Origin: Methanorbis rubei | GTDB lineage: Archaea; Halobacteriota; Methanomicrobia; Methanomicrobiales; Methanocorpusculaceae | NCBI RefSeq assembly: GCF_032714495.1 | Contig: NZ_JAWDKB010000002.1 | Span: 186,001-250,000 of the forward strand | Direction of reading: 5' to 3' | DNA: 64,000 bases | Shown here: positions 1 to 8,900 of the stretch, in pieces | How the letters are laid out: every line of letters begins with the position of its first letter | Position numbering within the stretch: the first letter of the stretch is position 1 | Notes under the pieces: model-generated | The model's database searches: none | Told to the model about the DNA's origin: nothing | What the model saw: the letters and a program-made list of their open reading frames with translations, nothing else | Made by a program: the position numbers and the translations under genes

Positions 1-13
1 TAGATACAGCATT

Positions 14-673
14 ATGTCATCAAAGCCCTCGCTGTTGGAGAAGCTGAAGTCAGATGATCCGAAGATCAGTCTCGTTCGCGACATCTTGTCGGTCATCATC
101 ATTGTTGCCGTTATTGGCGCAGTATTATTTGGCGTATCAGGAACATGGCCGGCGATCGTTGCTGTTGAGTCAGGCAGCATGGTGCCGAACATGAATGTCG
201 GCGATCTGATATTTGTCGTTGAAGAAAACCGGTTCGGCCCTTTGATGACCTCGGTTGAAGCACAGGCTGCAAATGTCACCTCCTTTGGCGGTTACGGCGA
301 CGTCATTATCTATCAGCCGAACGGCAACTCACAGGTGACGCCTATTATTCATCGTGCGCTCGGAGAGATCAATGAGTCAACAGCTCTTGAAGCAGGTCTT
401 GCGAATGGTGGGTACATCACCAAAGGAGATAATAATTCGATAATCGATCAGAATGGAAGCTTTACTACAGTCGGGAGAATGCAGCCGGTGAAGGATGAGT
501 GGGTTGTCGGCAAAGCATTGTTTGCCATTCCGCTGGTGGGATATCTGCCGCTGCACATCTGGGAGTTTGCTGTTGTTGTGATCATTCTTCTGATCGCGTG
601 GGAACTTTACAGCCGCAGAAAAGAAAAAGTAAAGCAAGATGCAAAGAAGCCTCAGAAAAAGAGTAAGAAATGA
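14..673 (+). CDS. Signal peptidase I, archaeal S26B type
   Basis: A membrane-bound serine protease that removes signal peptides from secreted precursors on the outer face of the membrane. The 219-residue protein has an N-terminal membrane segment (about residues 24-43), then the catalytic Ser55-Met56 pair in a VESGSM context. His113 follows in IIHRA: archaeal enzymes use His where bacteria use Lys. A TKGDNN box (136-141) carries the conserved Asp, and there is a second C-terminal membrane segment (about 183-197) with a basic tail. A loop rich in Asn and Gly separates Ser and His. Its stop overlaps the cofH start in an ATGA arrangement, so the two are probably cotranscribed although their functions are unrelated. 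Family call is firm; substrates are unknown. Confidence 0.9.
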   Translation: MSSKPSLLEKLKSDDPKISLVRDILSVIIIVAVIGAVLFGVSGTWPAIVAVESGSMVPNMNVGDLIFVVEENRFGPLMTSVEAQAANVTSFGGYGDVIIYQPNGNSQVTPIIHRALGEINESTALEAGLANGGYITKGDNNSIIDQNGSFTTVGRMQPVKDEWVVGKALFAIPLVGYLPLHIWEFAVVVIILLIAWELYSRRKEKVKQDAKKPQKKSKK

Positions 674-1782
674 CCGCCTCACGACTGACCAACGCAGATC
701 TGCACAGAATTCTTGACGATGCCAAAGCCGGTAGCCGCATAAGCGAGTCTGATGCCGCCGCTCTCTTCCGGCTTACCGGCCGCGATGTGTGGAAAGTGGC
801 ATCAGCCGCTGACGAACGCCGCGAGGAGATGGCCGGCGATGTCGTGACGTACGTCCGCAACATGAATCTGCATGTAACAAACATCTGCAAAAACCGGTGC
901 GGCTTTTGTGCGTTCGGCAGAAAATCAACCGACCCTGATGCATTCTGTTTCACGGACGAAGAGTTCCGCGAGCATGCCCGCGACGCTGCGAGCAAAAATG
1001 TCACCGAGGTCTGCTATCTTGCAGGCGTTCATCCCTCGTTCACCATCGAAAGCTACGAGTCGATGATTCGTACGCTGTGCGAAGAGATCAAAGACGTGCA
1101 TGTACATGGATGCAGTCCTGATGAGATTTCGTTCGCCGCACGGCAGAGCGGGCTTACAACCAAAGAGGCGCTGGCCCGTCTGAAGGCAGCAGGTCTCGGC
1201 TCAGTGCAGGGGACTGCTGCTGAAATTCTCGTGGACTCTGTTCGCGAGGTTATCTGTGAGAAAAAAATTTCGTCAGCCGAGTGGGTGAGAATTATTCGCG
1301 AGGCACATGATCTCGGCTTTCAGGCAACGTCCACGATCATGTACGGCTCGGTGGAAAACCCCACGGAACGTGCAGCTCATCTTTCGATCATTCGTTCTCT
1401 GCAGGATGAGACGAACGTGTTCACCGAACTTGTGCCGCTTTCATTCCTGCATCATAACACACCGCTCGCACGAAACGGCAAAGTTGTCTATGGTGCCACA
1501 GGTCGCGAGGACATTCTGCTTGTTGCGGTCTCGCGTCTGTTCCTGGATAATATGAGAAACATTCAGGTGCCCTGGTCAAAGATCGGACAGAAGATGACGC
1601 AGGTCGGTCTTATGGCAGGAGGTAATGATGTTGGCGGTACGATGTTTGTGGACTCTTTGTCAAGAACTGCGGGTGCAGGGGAGGAGTCTGATTTCTTTGA
1701 TCCAAATGATATGCGGTATCTGTGCAGCGACATCGGCAGAACGCTTGCACGAAGGGATACGCTGTATCATATTCTCGAATAA
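670..1782 (+). CDS. cofH: FO synthase subunit 2, radical SAM enzyme (CofH)
   Basis: CofH is the radical SAM half of FO synthase. It joins the 4-hydroxybenzyl group of tyrosine to 5-amino-6-ribitylaminouracil on the way to the deazaflavin of coenzyme F420, the hydride carrier of methanogens. The 370-residue protein has the CxxxCxxC cluster motif at Cys73, Cys77 and Cys80 (NICKNRCGFC), followed by a long TIM-barrel region with the family's SVQGTAAEIL and TSTIMYG segments and an N-terminal helical part. The length and the lack of a second radical SAM domain fit the separate archaeal subunit rather than the fused FbiC form. The partner cofG is not in this window. A paralogous radical SAM enzyme of the MqnC/MqnE type is less likely. 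Confidence 0.88.
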   Translation: MTASRLTNADLHRILDDAKAGSRISESDAAALFRLTGRDVWKVASAADERREEMAGDVVTYVRNMNLHVTNICKNRCGFCAFGRKSTDPDAFCFTDEEFREHARDAASKNVTEVCYLAGVHPSFTIESYESMIRTLCEEIKDVHVHGCSPDEISFAARQSGLTTKEALARLKAAGLGSVQGTAAEILVDSVREVICEKKISSAEWVRIIREAHDLGFQATSTIMYGSVENPTERAAHLSIIRSLQDETNVFTELVPLSFLHHNTPLARNGKVVYGATGREDILLVAVSRLFLDNMRNIQVPWSKIGQKMTQVGLMAGGNDVGGTMFVDSLSRTAGAGEESDFFDPNDMRYLCSDIGRTLARRDTLYHILE

Positions 1783-1791
1783 TTTTTTTCA

Positions 1792-1987
1792 AAACGCGAA
1801 TAACGCGAATAAAAAATCGCCAATGGCGATTTTTCAAAATAAATAAATTATCCACGTTTCTCTGAACGAATAGATCTGTTCAAAAATAAATAACTTTAGT
1901 AATCCCTTAAAAATCGCCATTGGCGATTTTTTATTCGCCGTATTCCGCGAAGCGGTGAGCAGGCCGAAGGCATGCGATTCGTGTTTC
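1792..1987. repeat. Inverted-repeat element, family R1, copy a
   Basis: Two inverted arms of roughly 40 bp each hold iterated GCGAATAACGCGAATA-like sequence and an internal palindrome ATCGCCAATGGCGAT (left, about 1816) or ATCGCCATTGGCGAT (right, about 1912). About 75 bp of AT-rich sequence lies between them. The right arm is interrupted by a 30-odd bp module beginning AAGCGGTGAGCAGGCC, which recurs in other elements of the window. There is no coding capacity, so this looks like a non-autonomous, MITE-like element. It fills the gap between the convergent cofH and hpt genes. Confidence 0.75.
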
Positions 1988-2010
1988 CTTTTTTTCTGAA
2001 AAAATGAAAA

Positions 2011-2529
2011 TTATCGTACGATGCCCACGTACGGCAGGTTCCGGTACTTCTGATCCCAGTCAAGCCCGTATCCCACAACAAAATCATCGCCGATAGTGAA
2101 TCCGATGTAGTCTCCTTCGAAGGGAACAACCCGGCACTCATGCTTGTCCAAAAGAGAACAGACCGCAAGGGATGCAGGGTGCCGTGAAAGAATCAGCTGC
2201 TTTACATGGCTGAGTGTCCTGCCGGTATCAATCACATCCTCAACAATTATCACATGCTTTCCGGCTATTGCCTCTTCTGGCACATCCAGCTTCATCACCA
2301 GATTTCCGGTCGAGTTTTTTCCCTCATAACTTTTTGCCTGAATGAACTCCATAAACACCGGAAGAGTCATGCGTTTTGCAAGCTCGCAGGCAAAGAAGCA
2401 GGCACCTTTCAGAGTGCAGAGAAATATGATCTCTTTTCCTGCGTAATCGCAGTCGATTCTCTCTGCCAGTTCCTTGATGCGTGCATTGATTTTTTCCTCA
2501 GGAATCAAAACGTCGATAGTATCCGCCAT
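2011..2529 (-). CDS. hpt: Hypoxanthine (guanine) phosphoribosyltransferase
   Basis: A soluble purine salvage enzyme that transfers phosphoribose from PRPP to hypoxanthine or guanine. The 172-residue protein carries the type I PRTase signature VIIVEDVIDTGRTL, with the PRPP loop at about residues 97-105. It also has the LKGA dipeptide-loop region near residue 40 and the C-terminal FVVGYGLDWDQKYRNLPYVG block, which is typical of the bacterial Hpt family rather than the archaeal Hpt/APRT type. This suggests an old transfer from bacteria. It stands alone between two repeat blocks, and its stop is close to the R1 element downstream. Base specificity between hypoxanthine and guanine cannot be read from the sequence. 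Confidence 0.9.
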   Translation of the reverse strand: MADTIDVLIPEEKINARIKELAERIDCDYAGKEIIFLCTLKGACFFACELAKRMTLPVFMEFIQAKSYEGKNSTGNLVMKLDVPEEAIAGKHVIIVEDVIDTGRTLSHVKQLILSRHPASLAVCSLLDKHECRVVPFEGDYIGFTIGDDFVVGYGLDWDQKYRNLPYVGIVR

Positions 2530-2635
2530 ACAACTCTGCTAATCTATTGCACAAATCCGCCAATAACTCTGCCGGTGAAAAAAATGTGTGATACCAAAAA
2601 AAGATTTAGTGAGTTTCGTCTTGGAAATTTTTTTC

Positions 2636-3061
2636 AATAGGACTTACGCGGTGATGAGTTTCATCGTTTGAGATTTTTCTGTCCTTGACCTCACTCGGAG
2701 TAACCACGGAATGCACGGAAATATCACAGAGTTTCACGGAAAAATAAAAATGCACGGAGAACGCCTGCGGCGCCGGAATGCACGGAATATATTTTTCATA
2801 TTTTGAGAGAGTAAAAGGGAATAAATTGTCTCGGAAATCTTTCCGTGCATTCCGGCACCGCAGGTGTTCTCCGTGCATTCCCGCGAAGCTGCGAAGCAGT
2901 GAGCACGACGGAATGGCGTGCGAAGCGGTGAGTAGACCAAAGGTATGCGATTTTCCGTGAAGCTCCGTGATATTTCCGTGCTTTCCCGCGAAGCGGTGAG
3001 CAGGCCAAAGGCATGCGATACGTGGTTGTTCCAAGCAAAACCACACCGCGTAACTCCTATT
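2636..3061. repeat. Inverted-repeat element, family R2, copy a
   Basis: Bounded by AATAGGACTTACGCGGTG on the left and its inverse CACCGCGTAACTCCTATT on the right. Inside lie two inverted arms of the separate R4 repeat (about 2693-2790 and 2836-2970) and two copies of the AAGCGGTGAGCAGGCC-type module, so several elements are nested here. No transposase is present. Confidence 0.75.
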
Positions 3062-3177
3062 CAAAAAAAATTGTCGCAGAAATATTTTCTGAGTGTTGCT
3101 GAAGTAGATTACACAAATTGCAGGCCGAAGGTATGCGACTCGTGTTTTTTTCTTCATCACGCAATTGATTTTTTTCC

Positions 3178-3289
3178 AATAGGAGTTCCGCGGTGTAATG
3201 CAGCATCCTATTGAAGAATTAGACTTATCACCAATTTCATGTTTCAGCCCTCTCACTACCTTGCAGAATTACACCGCGGAACTCCTATT
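3178..3289. repeat. Inverted-repeat element, family R2, copy b (short form)
   Basis: A compact 112-bp version with ends AATAGGAGTTCCGCGGTG and CACCGCGGAACTCCTATT and only about 70 bp between the ends. It shares its end sequence with the larger copies, with ACGCGG replaced by CCGCGG symmetrically in both ends. The symmetric change suggests the ends evolve together as a pair. Confidence 0.75.
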
Positions 3290-3663
3290 TACAAAACTCA
3301 TTTTCCCATTTTACCACTGCCATCGAGCGAAGCGAGTGAGTCCGAGTCGGTTTGATTCTGTGGGCTGTCCCGCCCGGTTTCCGGGTGGAAGCAGCCCACA
3401 TTAGAATCGAAGCAGGGCGGTCATCACCCACCATTCTTGTCATCAGTATTGCCGCTCAAGGCATTGCCGGAGCCGTTCTCATCCTCGCAGGCCACATTTA
3501 TGCATGGAATGGCGACTCACGAAGTGAGGAGCCGAGCACGACGGAACGGCGTGCGATGACAGATGGCTCGATCCAATTCATCGGACAACTGCTGATGAAG
3601 ATAAGGAGTAAGACACCAAACAGGCCAAACGCCGATGAAGATCGGGAGTAAAAAACTCCCGAA

Positions 3664-4404
3664 CTATTTCTTTCGCAAGCTCCGACTCCCATGATGAATA
3701 ATCCACAACGTCGCCTTTGTTGGATTATTCCTCATCCAGGCATCCACAATAAACTGCGCCTTCTCAGAATCATACTTATACAGATCATTCAGATTATTCG
3801 CAACCGTCCGCTGAACATACGTATCCTCATCATAACGCAAATTGCTCAAAATCTCCACATAGAGATCAAACTGCTCCACCGCCGCCGTCATCTTCTTCGC
3901 CCACGGCAGACTCACCCGCATACACTCGCTCGATAACCGCCTCACAAACACATTCTTTTCCAGACTCCACCGTCTCAAAACCGTCATACTCTTTTTCGGA
4001 TACGCCACAATCAGCGGCCGCATCGCAAACTCCCCGGTATGCCTTTTCGTAAGCTCCTTAACAAACATAACCGACGCAGTAAAATGTTCCGGATACTCAA
4101 CGCAGTGAGCTTCTACATACTTCCCAATCGGAGCAAGCCACATCCCCTCAGAATACATATCTCCAATTGAGGACAGCTTCGGCCCTAACATCTCTCCAAA
4201 CAATTTGATGGTTTCCGGATACTCAGGCAGGTAGCGGTCAAACACCTCCACAATAGCATACATCCGCTGGGTGTACTCCTTTCCCTCCACCGCCGCCGTA
4301 ACATCAGCAACAAACCCGTCCCTATCCAGAGCCTCGTACCTTTCGGAGATTCTATCTGCCAGCATTTTGGCATAATCGTGATTATAGTAGTCTTTGATAA
4401 GCAT
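3664..4404 (-). CDS. DNA alkylation repair-like HEAT protein (AlkD family)
   Basis: A 246-residue, helix-rich protein resembling the AlkC/AlkD-type HEAT-repeat DNA glycosylase fold. Recognisable stretches are VFVRRLSSECMRVSLPWAK near the middle and DEDTYVQRTVANNLNDLYKY towards the end, with the repeated 'VRRLSSE / VQRTVANNLND' helix pattern. Members remove bulky or cationic alkyl lesions from DNA. The assignment rests on fold-like patterns, because no single catalytic residue is diagnostic in this family. The start at MLIKDYYNHDYAK is preferred over an upstream ATG that adds 23 non-homologous residues. It is divergent from the Dabb gene. A structural HEAT scaffold without glycosylase activity is the alternative. 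Confidence 0.65.
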   Translation of the reverse strand: MLIKDYYNHDYAKMLADRISERYEALDRDGFVADVTAAVEGKEYTQRMYAIVEVFDRYLPEYPETIKLFGEMLGPKLSSIGDMYSEGMWLAPIGKYVEAHCVEYPEHFTASVMFVKELTKRHTGEFAMRPLIVAYPKKSMTVLRRWSLEKNVFVRRLSSECMRVSLPWAKKMTAAVEQFDLYVEILSNLRYDEDTYVQRTVANNLNDLYKYDSEKAQFIVDAWMRNNPTKATLWIIHHGSRSLRKK

Positions 4405-4475
4405 AGACAACCTACTTATGAGCAGTCGACTGTTAGAAATACCGCTTCTAACACGAAAAATATAGAGGTTCAAAA

Positions 4476-4757
4476 ATGATAACCAACACCCTGCTCATCA
4501 AACTCAAAGACCAGAAAAACATCGACCAGGCAAAATCAACACTTCTCAGCATGAAAGGAAATATCGACGTTCTGCGTGACGTTCAGGTCGAAAAAAACAT
4601 CCGCCCAGGCCCGTCTGCATATGACATTCTCTTAGTCACGCACTTCTCCTCAATCGAAGACATGAACGCATACCTGATTCACCCTTTCCATGTCGAAGTA
4701 TCCAAGTACATCGCAGGCGTAGTGGAAACATCAGCATCAGTATGCTATGAAAAATAG
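4476..4757 (+). CDS. Stress-responsive alpha/beta barrel (Dabb) protein
   Basis: A 93-residue ferredoxin-like fold protein of the Dabb family. It has the usual opening (MITNTLLIKLKD), a central DILLVTHFSSIEDMNAYLIHPFHVEV and a closing strand. In characterised relatives these small dimers bind hydrophobic ligands or are induced by stress; the ligand here is unknown. An AGAGGTT ribosome-binding site lies about 7 bases before the ATG. The gene is separated by repeat and AT-rich sequence from the next gene, so it is probably monocistronic. Confidence 0.75.
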   Translation: MITNTLLIKLKDQKNIDQAKSTLLSMKGNIDVLRDVQVEKNIRPGPSAYDILLVTHFSSIEDMNAYLIHPFHVEVSKYIAGVVETSASVCYEK

Positions 4758-4804
4758 ATGAAACTCTCTCTATTATACCAACTATTTTTTTATATTTTTT
4801 TCAA

Positions 4805-4826
4805 AATAGGAGTTCCGCGGTGTGAA
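4805..4826. repeat. Single R2 end
   Basis: An isolated AATAGGAGTTCCGCGGTG end, followed by about 30 bp related to R4 (TGTGGTTGATTTTTCCAAG), with no matching opposite end nearby. Probably the relic of a decayed R2 element. Confidence 0.55.
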
Positions 4827-4934
4827 TCTGTGGTTGATTTTTCCAAGTAAAACCCACTTACCACTAACCCGTCTACATTTTTCAGAAAAAAATCACTAAA
4901 AATTTTTGTGAGAGTGCAGCCGGTGAAAAAATGT

Positions 4935-5480
4935 TCAGGCAGAGAGATTTCTGCCGAACTCTTTTGCCTCCGCAATTTTTTCCGGAAACTTTTCCAGATC
5001 CGTTATCGCATCAAGCTGATTCTGCCAGACAAGACCGCCATCAGAGCATCCGAAAAATCCGGCTATCATTTTGAGATATGCATTGATAGGGAGAATGGTC
5101 TCCTCGCCGCTTCCACGACAGGTCAGCACCAGTGAAATTTTTTTGCCGGAAAGGCAGTCTGTTCCTATTAGTGCGTACAACCGATCCAGCATCAGATATG
5201 ACTGGGCATTCAACCGACCGAAATAGACGGGGGAACCAAACACAATGGCATCAGCCTTTTGGATTTTTTCATAAATCTCAGTCATTCCATCCTGCTGTAC
5301 ACAGGTTGTGCTGCCGTTCTTACAGCGGTCGCAGGCAAGACATGGACCAATTGTTCGATCACTCAGACAGATCAGCTCCGTATCCGCACCATTCTCCTCT
5401 GCGCCGGCAAGAATATACTCGACAAGTTTTTGGCTGTTTCCATTTTTTCGCGGACTCGCCGCAATCCCTATTACATTCAT
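4935..5480 (-). CDS. Iron-sulfur flavoprotein (Isf family NADPH-dependent FMN reductase fold)
   Basis: A 181-residue flavodoxin-fold protein starting MNVIGIAASPRKNGNS, the FMN phosphate-binding loop of the family. It carries the compact cysteine motif of methanogen iron-sulfur flavoproteins, Cys47-x2-Cys50-x2-Cys53-x6-Cys60, which ligates a [4Fe-4S] cluster close to the flavin. Relatives accept electrons from ferredoxin and have been linked to oxygen or peroxide detoxification. The VFGSPVYFGRLNAQ segment is the conserved second FMN contact. It is transcribed divergently from an HxlR regulator across an 85-bp gap, which suggests redox or electrophile control by that neighbour. Confidence 0.85.
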   Translation of the reverse strand: MNVIGIAASPRKNGNSQKLVEYILAGAEENGADTELICLSDRTIGPCLACDRCKNGSTTCVQQDGMTEIYEKIQKADAIVFGSPVYFGRLNAQSYLMLDRLYALIGTDCLSGKKISLVLTCRGSGEETILPINAYLKMIAGFFGCSDGGLVWQNQLDAITDLEKFPEKIAEAKEFGRNLSA

Positions 5481-5526
5481 ACCACATACTTTGCGAGTAT
5501 ATGAAATAAATTACATACCGCTGAAA

Positions 5527-5553
5527 ATACTATATACTATCTAAAAGAATAGT
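5527..5553. promoter_or_regulatory. Candidate HxlR operator in a divergent promoter
   Basis: Two tandem ATACTAT heptamers (5527-5540), the second of which forms an inverted pair with ATAGT (ACTAT-N8-ATAGT, 5536-5553). The site lies just ahead of the HxlR gene start and within the promoter space of the divergent flavoprotein. HxlR-type regulators bind short inverted repeats in such gaps. The match is to layout only. Confidence 0.4.
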
Positions 5554-5565
5554 TATTCCGTCTCT

Positions 5566-5928
5566 ATGAAATCTGAGAAGAAAATCATCCCTTCTGTTAC
5601 CTGTCCGATATTTCGTGCACAAAAGATCATCAGCGGAAAATGGAAGATATATCTTCTGTATCTGTTGAGCCAAGGCACCAAACGATTCAGCGACCTGTAC
5701 CGCGAAACTCCCGGCATCACTCAGGCCATGCTCTCAAAACAGCTGCGGGAACTTGAAGCTGCGGGAATTATTTCCCGCTACGTCTATCCGGAAATTCCTC
5801 CAAAAGTTGAGTACTCTCTCACCGAACTGGGACAAAATTTCATGCCGGTACTGGATGAACTTGCAAAATGGAGCTGCACTCATCTTCATCCTGAAGAGGG
5901 CGAAGAAAAAATATCCGGCAGCGCGTAG
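5566..5928 (+). CDS. HxlR/MarR-like winged-helix transcriptional regulator
   Basis: A 120-residue winged helix-turn-helix protein. It shows the HxlR hallmarks: an N-terminal cysteine context (VTCPIFRAQKIISGKW), GTKRFSDLYRETPGITQAMLSKQLRELEAAGIISR as the recognition helix and following helix, and the wing YPEIPPKVEYSLTELG. HxlR proteins sense formaldehyde, quinones or oxidants, often through a Cys near the N terminus; Cys13 is the candidate here. Its divergent partner is the iron-sulfur flavoprotein, so it probably controls that gene and itself. Confidence 0.85.
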   Translation: MKSEKKIIPSVTCPIFRAQKIISGKWKIYLLYLLSQGTKRFSDLYRETPGITQAMLSKQLRELEAAGIISRYVYPEIPPKVEYSLTELGQNFMPVLDELAKWSCTHLHPEEGEEKISGSA

Positions 5929-5967
5929 CTGCACAAAAAAAATAAAAATAAAAAAAATATTTTTTTC

Positions 5968-8900
5968 TTACTCAGCGTGGTAGTGGCTGAGCGGTTCGAT
6001 CGTGATCGTATTCGTCTTCATCGACTCGATCGCAAGTGCTGCTGCCTCTGCCCCGAAGATGGTTGTGATGTAGGGGATGCTGTAATCGATCGTCGCCCGC
6101 ATGATATGGAAGTGATCAGCCCGTGCAATTTTGTCGCCCGGTGTATTAATGATCAGATCAATATCAGCCGCACGGATCATATCGATGATGTTCGGCGAAC
6201 CCTCCTGCACTTTTCTGACCAGATTCATCTTGATGCCCTGCTGATCCATGAACTTGACCGTTCCATCAGTTCCGTAGAGCGAGAACCCGAGGTCGGCGAG
6301 CTTCTTCACGATCGGCAGAATCTCATTCTTCTGCTGATTGGTTACTGAGATGAACACCTTTCCTTTCAGAGGAAGTTTGTTGTCTGCTGCCTGACTTGCC
6401 TTGTAGAAAGCGCGGCCGAAGTCATAATCGATACCGATGACCTCACCCGTACTCTTCATCTCTGGACCGAGAATCGGATCAACACCCGGCAGTCGGGAGA
6501 ACGGCAGGAGAACTTCTTTGACCGCAACATGCTTGATCTCTTTTTCCTGATACGGCATATCAGCAAGCTTCTTGCCAAGCATCACCTTTGCTGCAATCTT
6601 TGCAAGCGGAAGACCGGTTGCCTTTGCCACGAACGGAACCGTTCGGCTGGCACGCGGATTTGCCTCAAGAACATAGATCGTTCCCTTGTGCAGAGCGTAC
6701 TGGATGTTGATAAGACCAACAACACCAAGCGAGAGTGCGATCTTTCTCGTGTAATCCTTCACGGTATCGATCTGTTCCTGCGTTAAGGTCTGGGTCGGAA
6801 TCACACAAGCCGAGTCACCTGAGTGAACGCCGGCCTCTTCGATGTGTTCCATCAGCCCTCCAATCAGAACATCTGTTCCGTCACTGACCGCGTCCACATC
6901 AAGCTCGGTTGCATTGTCGAGGTATCTGTCGATCAGCACCGGATGGGTGTTTGACACTCTGACCGCTTCCTTGATGTAGGTCTGCAGCTCAAGCTCATCG
7001 TGGACGAGCTCCATTGCACGGCCGCCGAGAACATAGCTCGGGCGGACGAGAACCGGGTAGCCGATCCGCTTTGCAATTTCGTACGCTTCTTTCTCCGAGT
7101 ATGCGGAACCGTTCGCAGGCGATGGGATGCCGTCTTTTTCGAGGAGAACACTGAACCGGTTTCTGTCCTCTGCAACATCCATGTTGTCAGGGCTGGTTCC
7201 AAGAATCTTTGTCTTCAGACCGAACAGCTTGATCTCTTCCTGAATCGGAATGGCAAGGTTCACCGAGTTCTGTCCGCCAAACTGCACCATCACGCCGTCG
7301 TAGTCTCCTTTCCTGAGAATGTTGACCACGTCTTCAAGCTGCATCGGTTCAAAGTAGAGCCGGTCAGAAGTGTCGAAGTCTGTTGAGACGGTCTCAGGAT
7401 TATTGTTGAGAATGTGGACCTCGATGCCTTCTTCACGCAGCGACTTGACTGCATGCACTGTACAGTAATCGAACTCAATACCCTGACCGATACGAATCGC
7501 ACCGGAACCAAGAATGAGCACCTTCTTCTTCGGCGAGTCACGCAGTTCGCACTCCTGCTCCCAGGTGGAGTAGTAGTACGGCGTCTTTGCCGGGAACTCT
7601 GCTGCGCAGGTGTCCACCATCTTGTAGGTCGGGAGACCGACGAGGCTTTCGATCTTATAGATGTTCCATCCGGTAAGTTCGCGAAGCTCGGCGTTCGAGA
7701 ACCCGAATTTTTTCGCGGTCTTGACCAGCTCTTCGGTCGGGTGTTCGCGCAGTTCAAGTTCGATGTCAACGACATGCTGGATTTTTTCAAGGAAGAACGG
7801 TTCGATCTGGGTCAGCTGGTGAACCTCATCGATCGTCATGCCAAGCCGGAACGCATCGAACAGTGTCGGGAACCGTTCGTCGGTCGGGCGCGAGAGGATC
7901 ATTTTGATCTCGTTGATGTCGGTGTGGTGGTAGATGTCGGTGTCAAGTGAGCGAAGCGCCTTCTTGAATCCTTCCTCAACCGTTCTGCCGATTGCCATGA
8001 CCTCGCCCGTACTTTTCATCGCCGTGGTGAGAGTTCGGTCAGCAGTCTTGAACTTGTCAAACGGCCAGCGTGCAACTTTGACCACGACATAATCGACTGC
8101 CGGCTCAAAGCATGCAGGGGTTGTGCCGGTAACGGTGTTGGTGATCTCATCAAGCCGCATACCGATCGCAATTTTTGCGGCAACCCGCGCAATCGGGTAG
8201 CCGGTTGCTTTTGATGCGAGTGCTGAGGACCGCGAGACACGCGGGTTTACTTCGATGATCCGGTAGTCGCCGTTTCTGAATGCGAACTGGACGTTGCATC
8301 CTCCCTGAATGTTCAGGGATCTGATGATCTTGATCGCAGCTCTGCGCATGATGCCGAACTGATCAGCGGTCAGCGTGAGGATTGGTGCGACTACGACAGA
8401 CTCGCCGGTGTGTACACCCATCGGGTCAACATTTTCCATTCCGCAGATGATGATACAGGTGTCGGCTGCGTCACGCATGACCTCGAACTCGATCTCGTTC
8501 CAGCCTTTGACCGACTCTTCGATCAAAACCTGGTGGACACGGGACTTGGTAAGGCCGTGTTCAACAATTTTTCTGAGCTCCTCTTTGGTCTCGGCAACTC
8601 CTCCGCCGCTGCCGCCAAGGGTGTATGCGGGACGGATGATTGCCGGAAGACCGACGACTGCGAATGCTTCTTCGAGCTGTTCCATCTTGGTTAAGATGAA
8701 ACTTCGCGGGACCGGTTCACCGATCTCGACCATGAGGTTCTTGAACATCTCACGGTCTTCGCCGTGATAAATTGCTTCAAGCGGTGTTCCAAGAATCTGG
8801 ACACCTTCGAGAGCCCCCATCTCGTAGAGCTCAGCGGTAAGGTTGAGACCGGTCTGGCCACCCATGCCGGAAAGAATTCCGTCCGGCTTTTCCTTCTTGA

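Larger units (their letters stand above)
2530..3663. other. Gene-free block made of repeats
   Basis: More than 1.1 kb without a credible gene. It contains two R2 inverted-repeat elements, and between 2693 and 3030 two opposed arms of the R4 repeat (CACGGAATGCACGG / GAGAACGCCTGCGGCG units). After 3300 there is a mosaic with a hairpin around 3361-3398 (TGGGCTG...CAGCCCA) and fragments of the module with GAGCACGACGGAACGGCGTG near 3534. Open frames here on either strand follow the repeats, so they have no independent support. Confidence 0.7.

Noticed and set aside
2606-3256. Long minus-strand open frame (about 216 codons) through the repeat block
   Set aside because: It runs straight across nested R2/R4 repeats, has no ribosome-binding site, and its protein repeats follow DNA repeats.
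3352-3651. 99-codon plus-strand frame
   Set aside because: Covers a hairpin and module fragments, no ribosome-binding site, biased composition.
5132-5509. Frames on the plus strand opposite the iron-sulfur flavoprotein
   Set aside because: Shadow of a well-supported gene; no start signal or homology.
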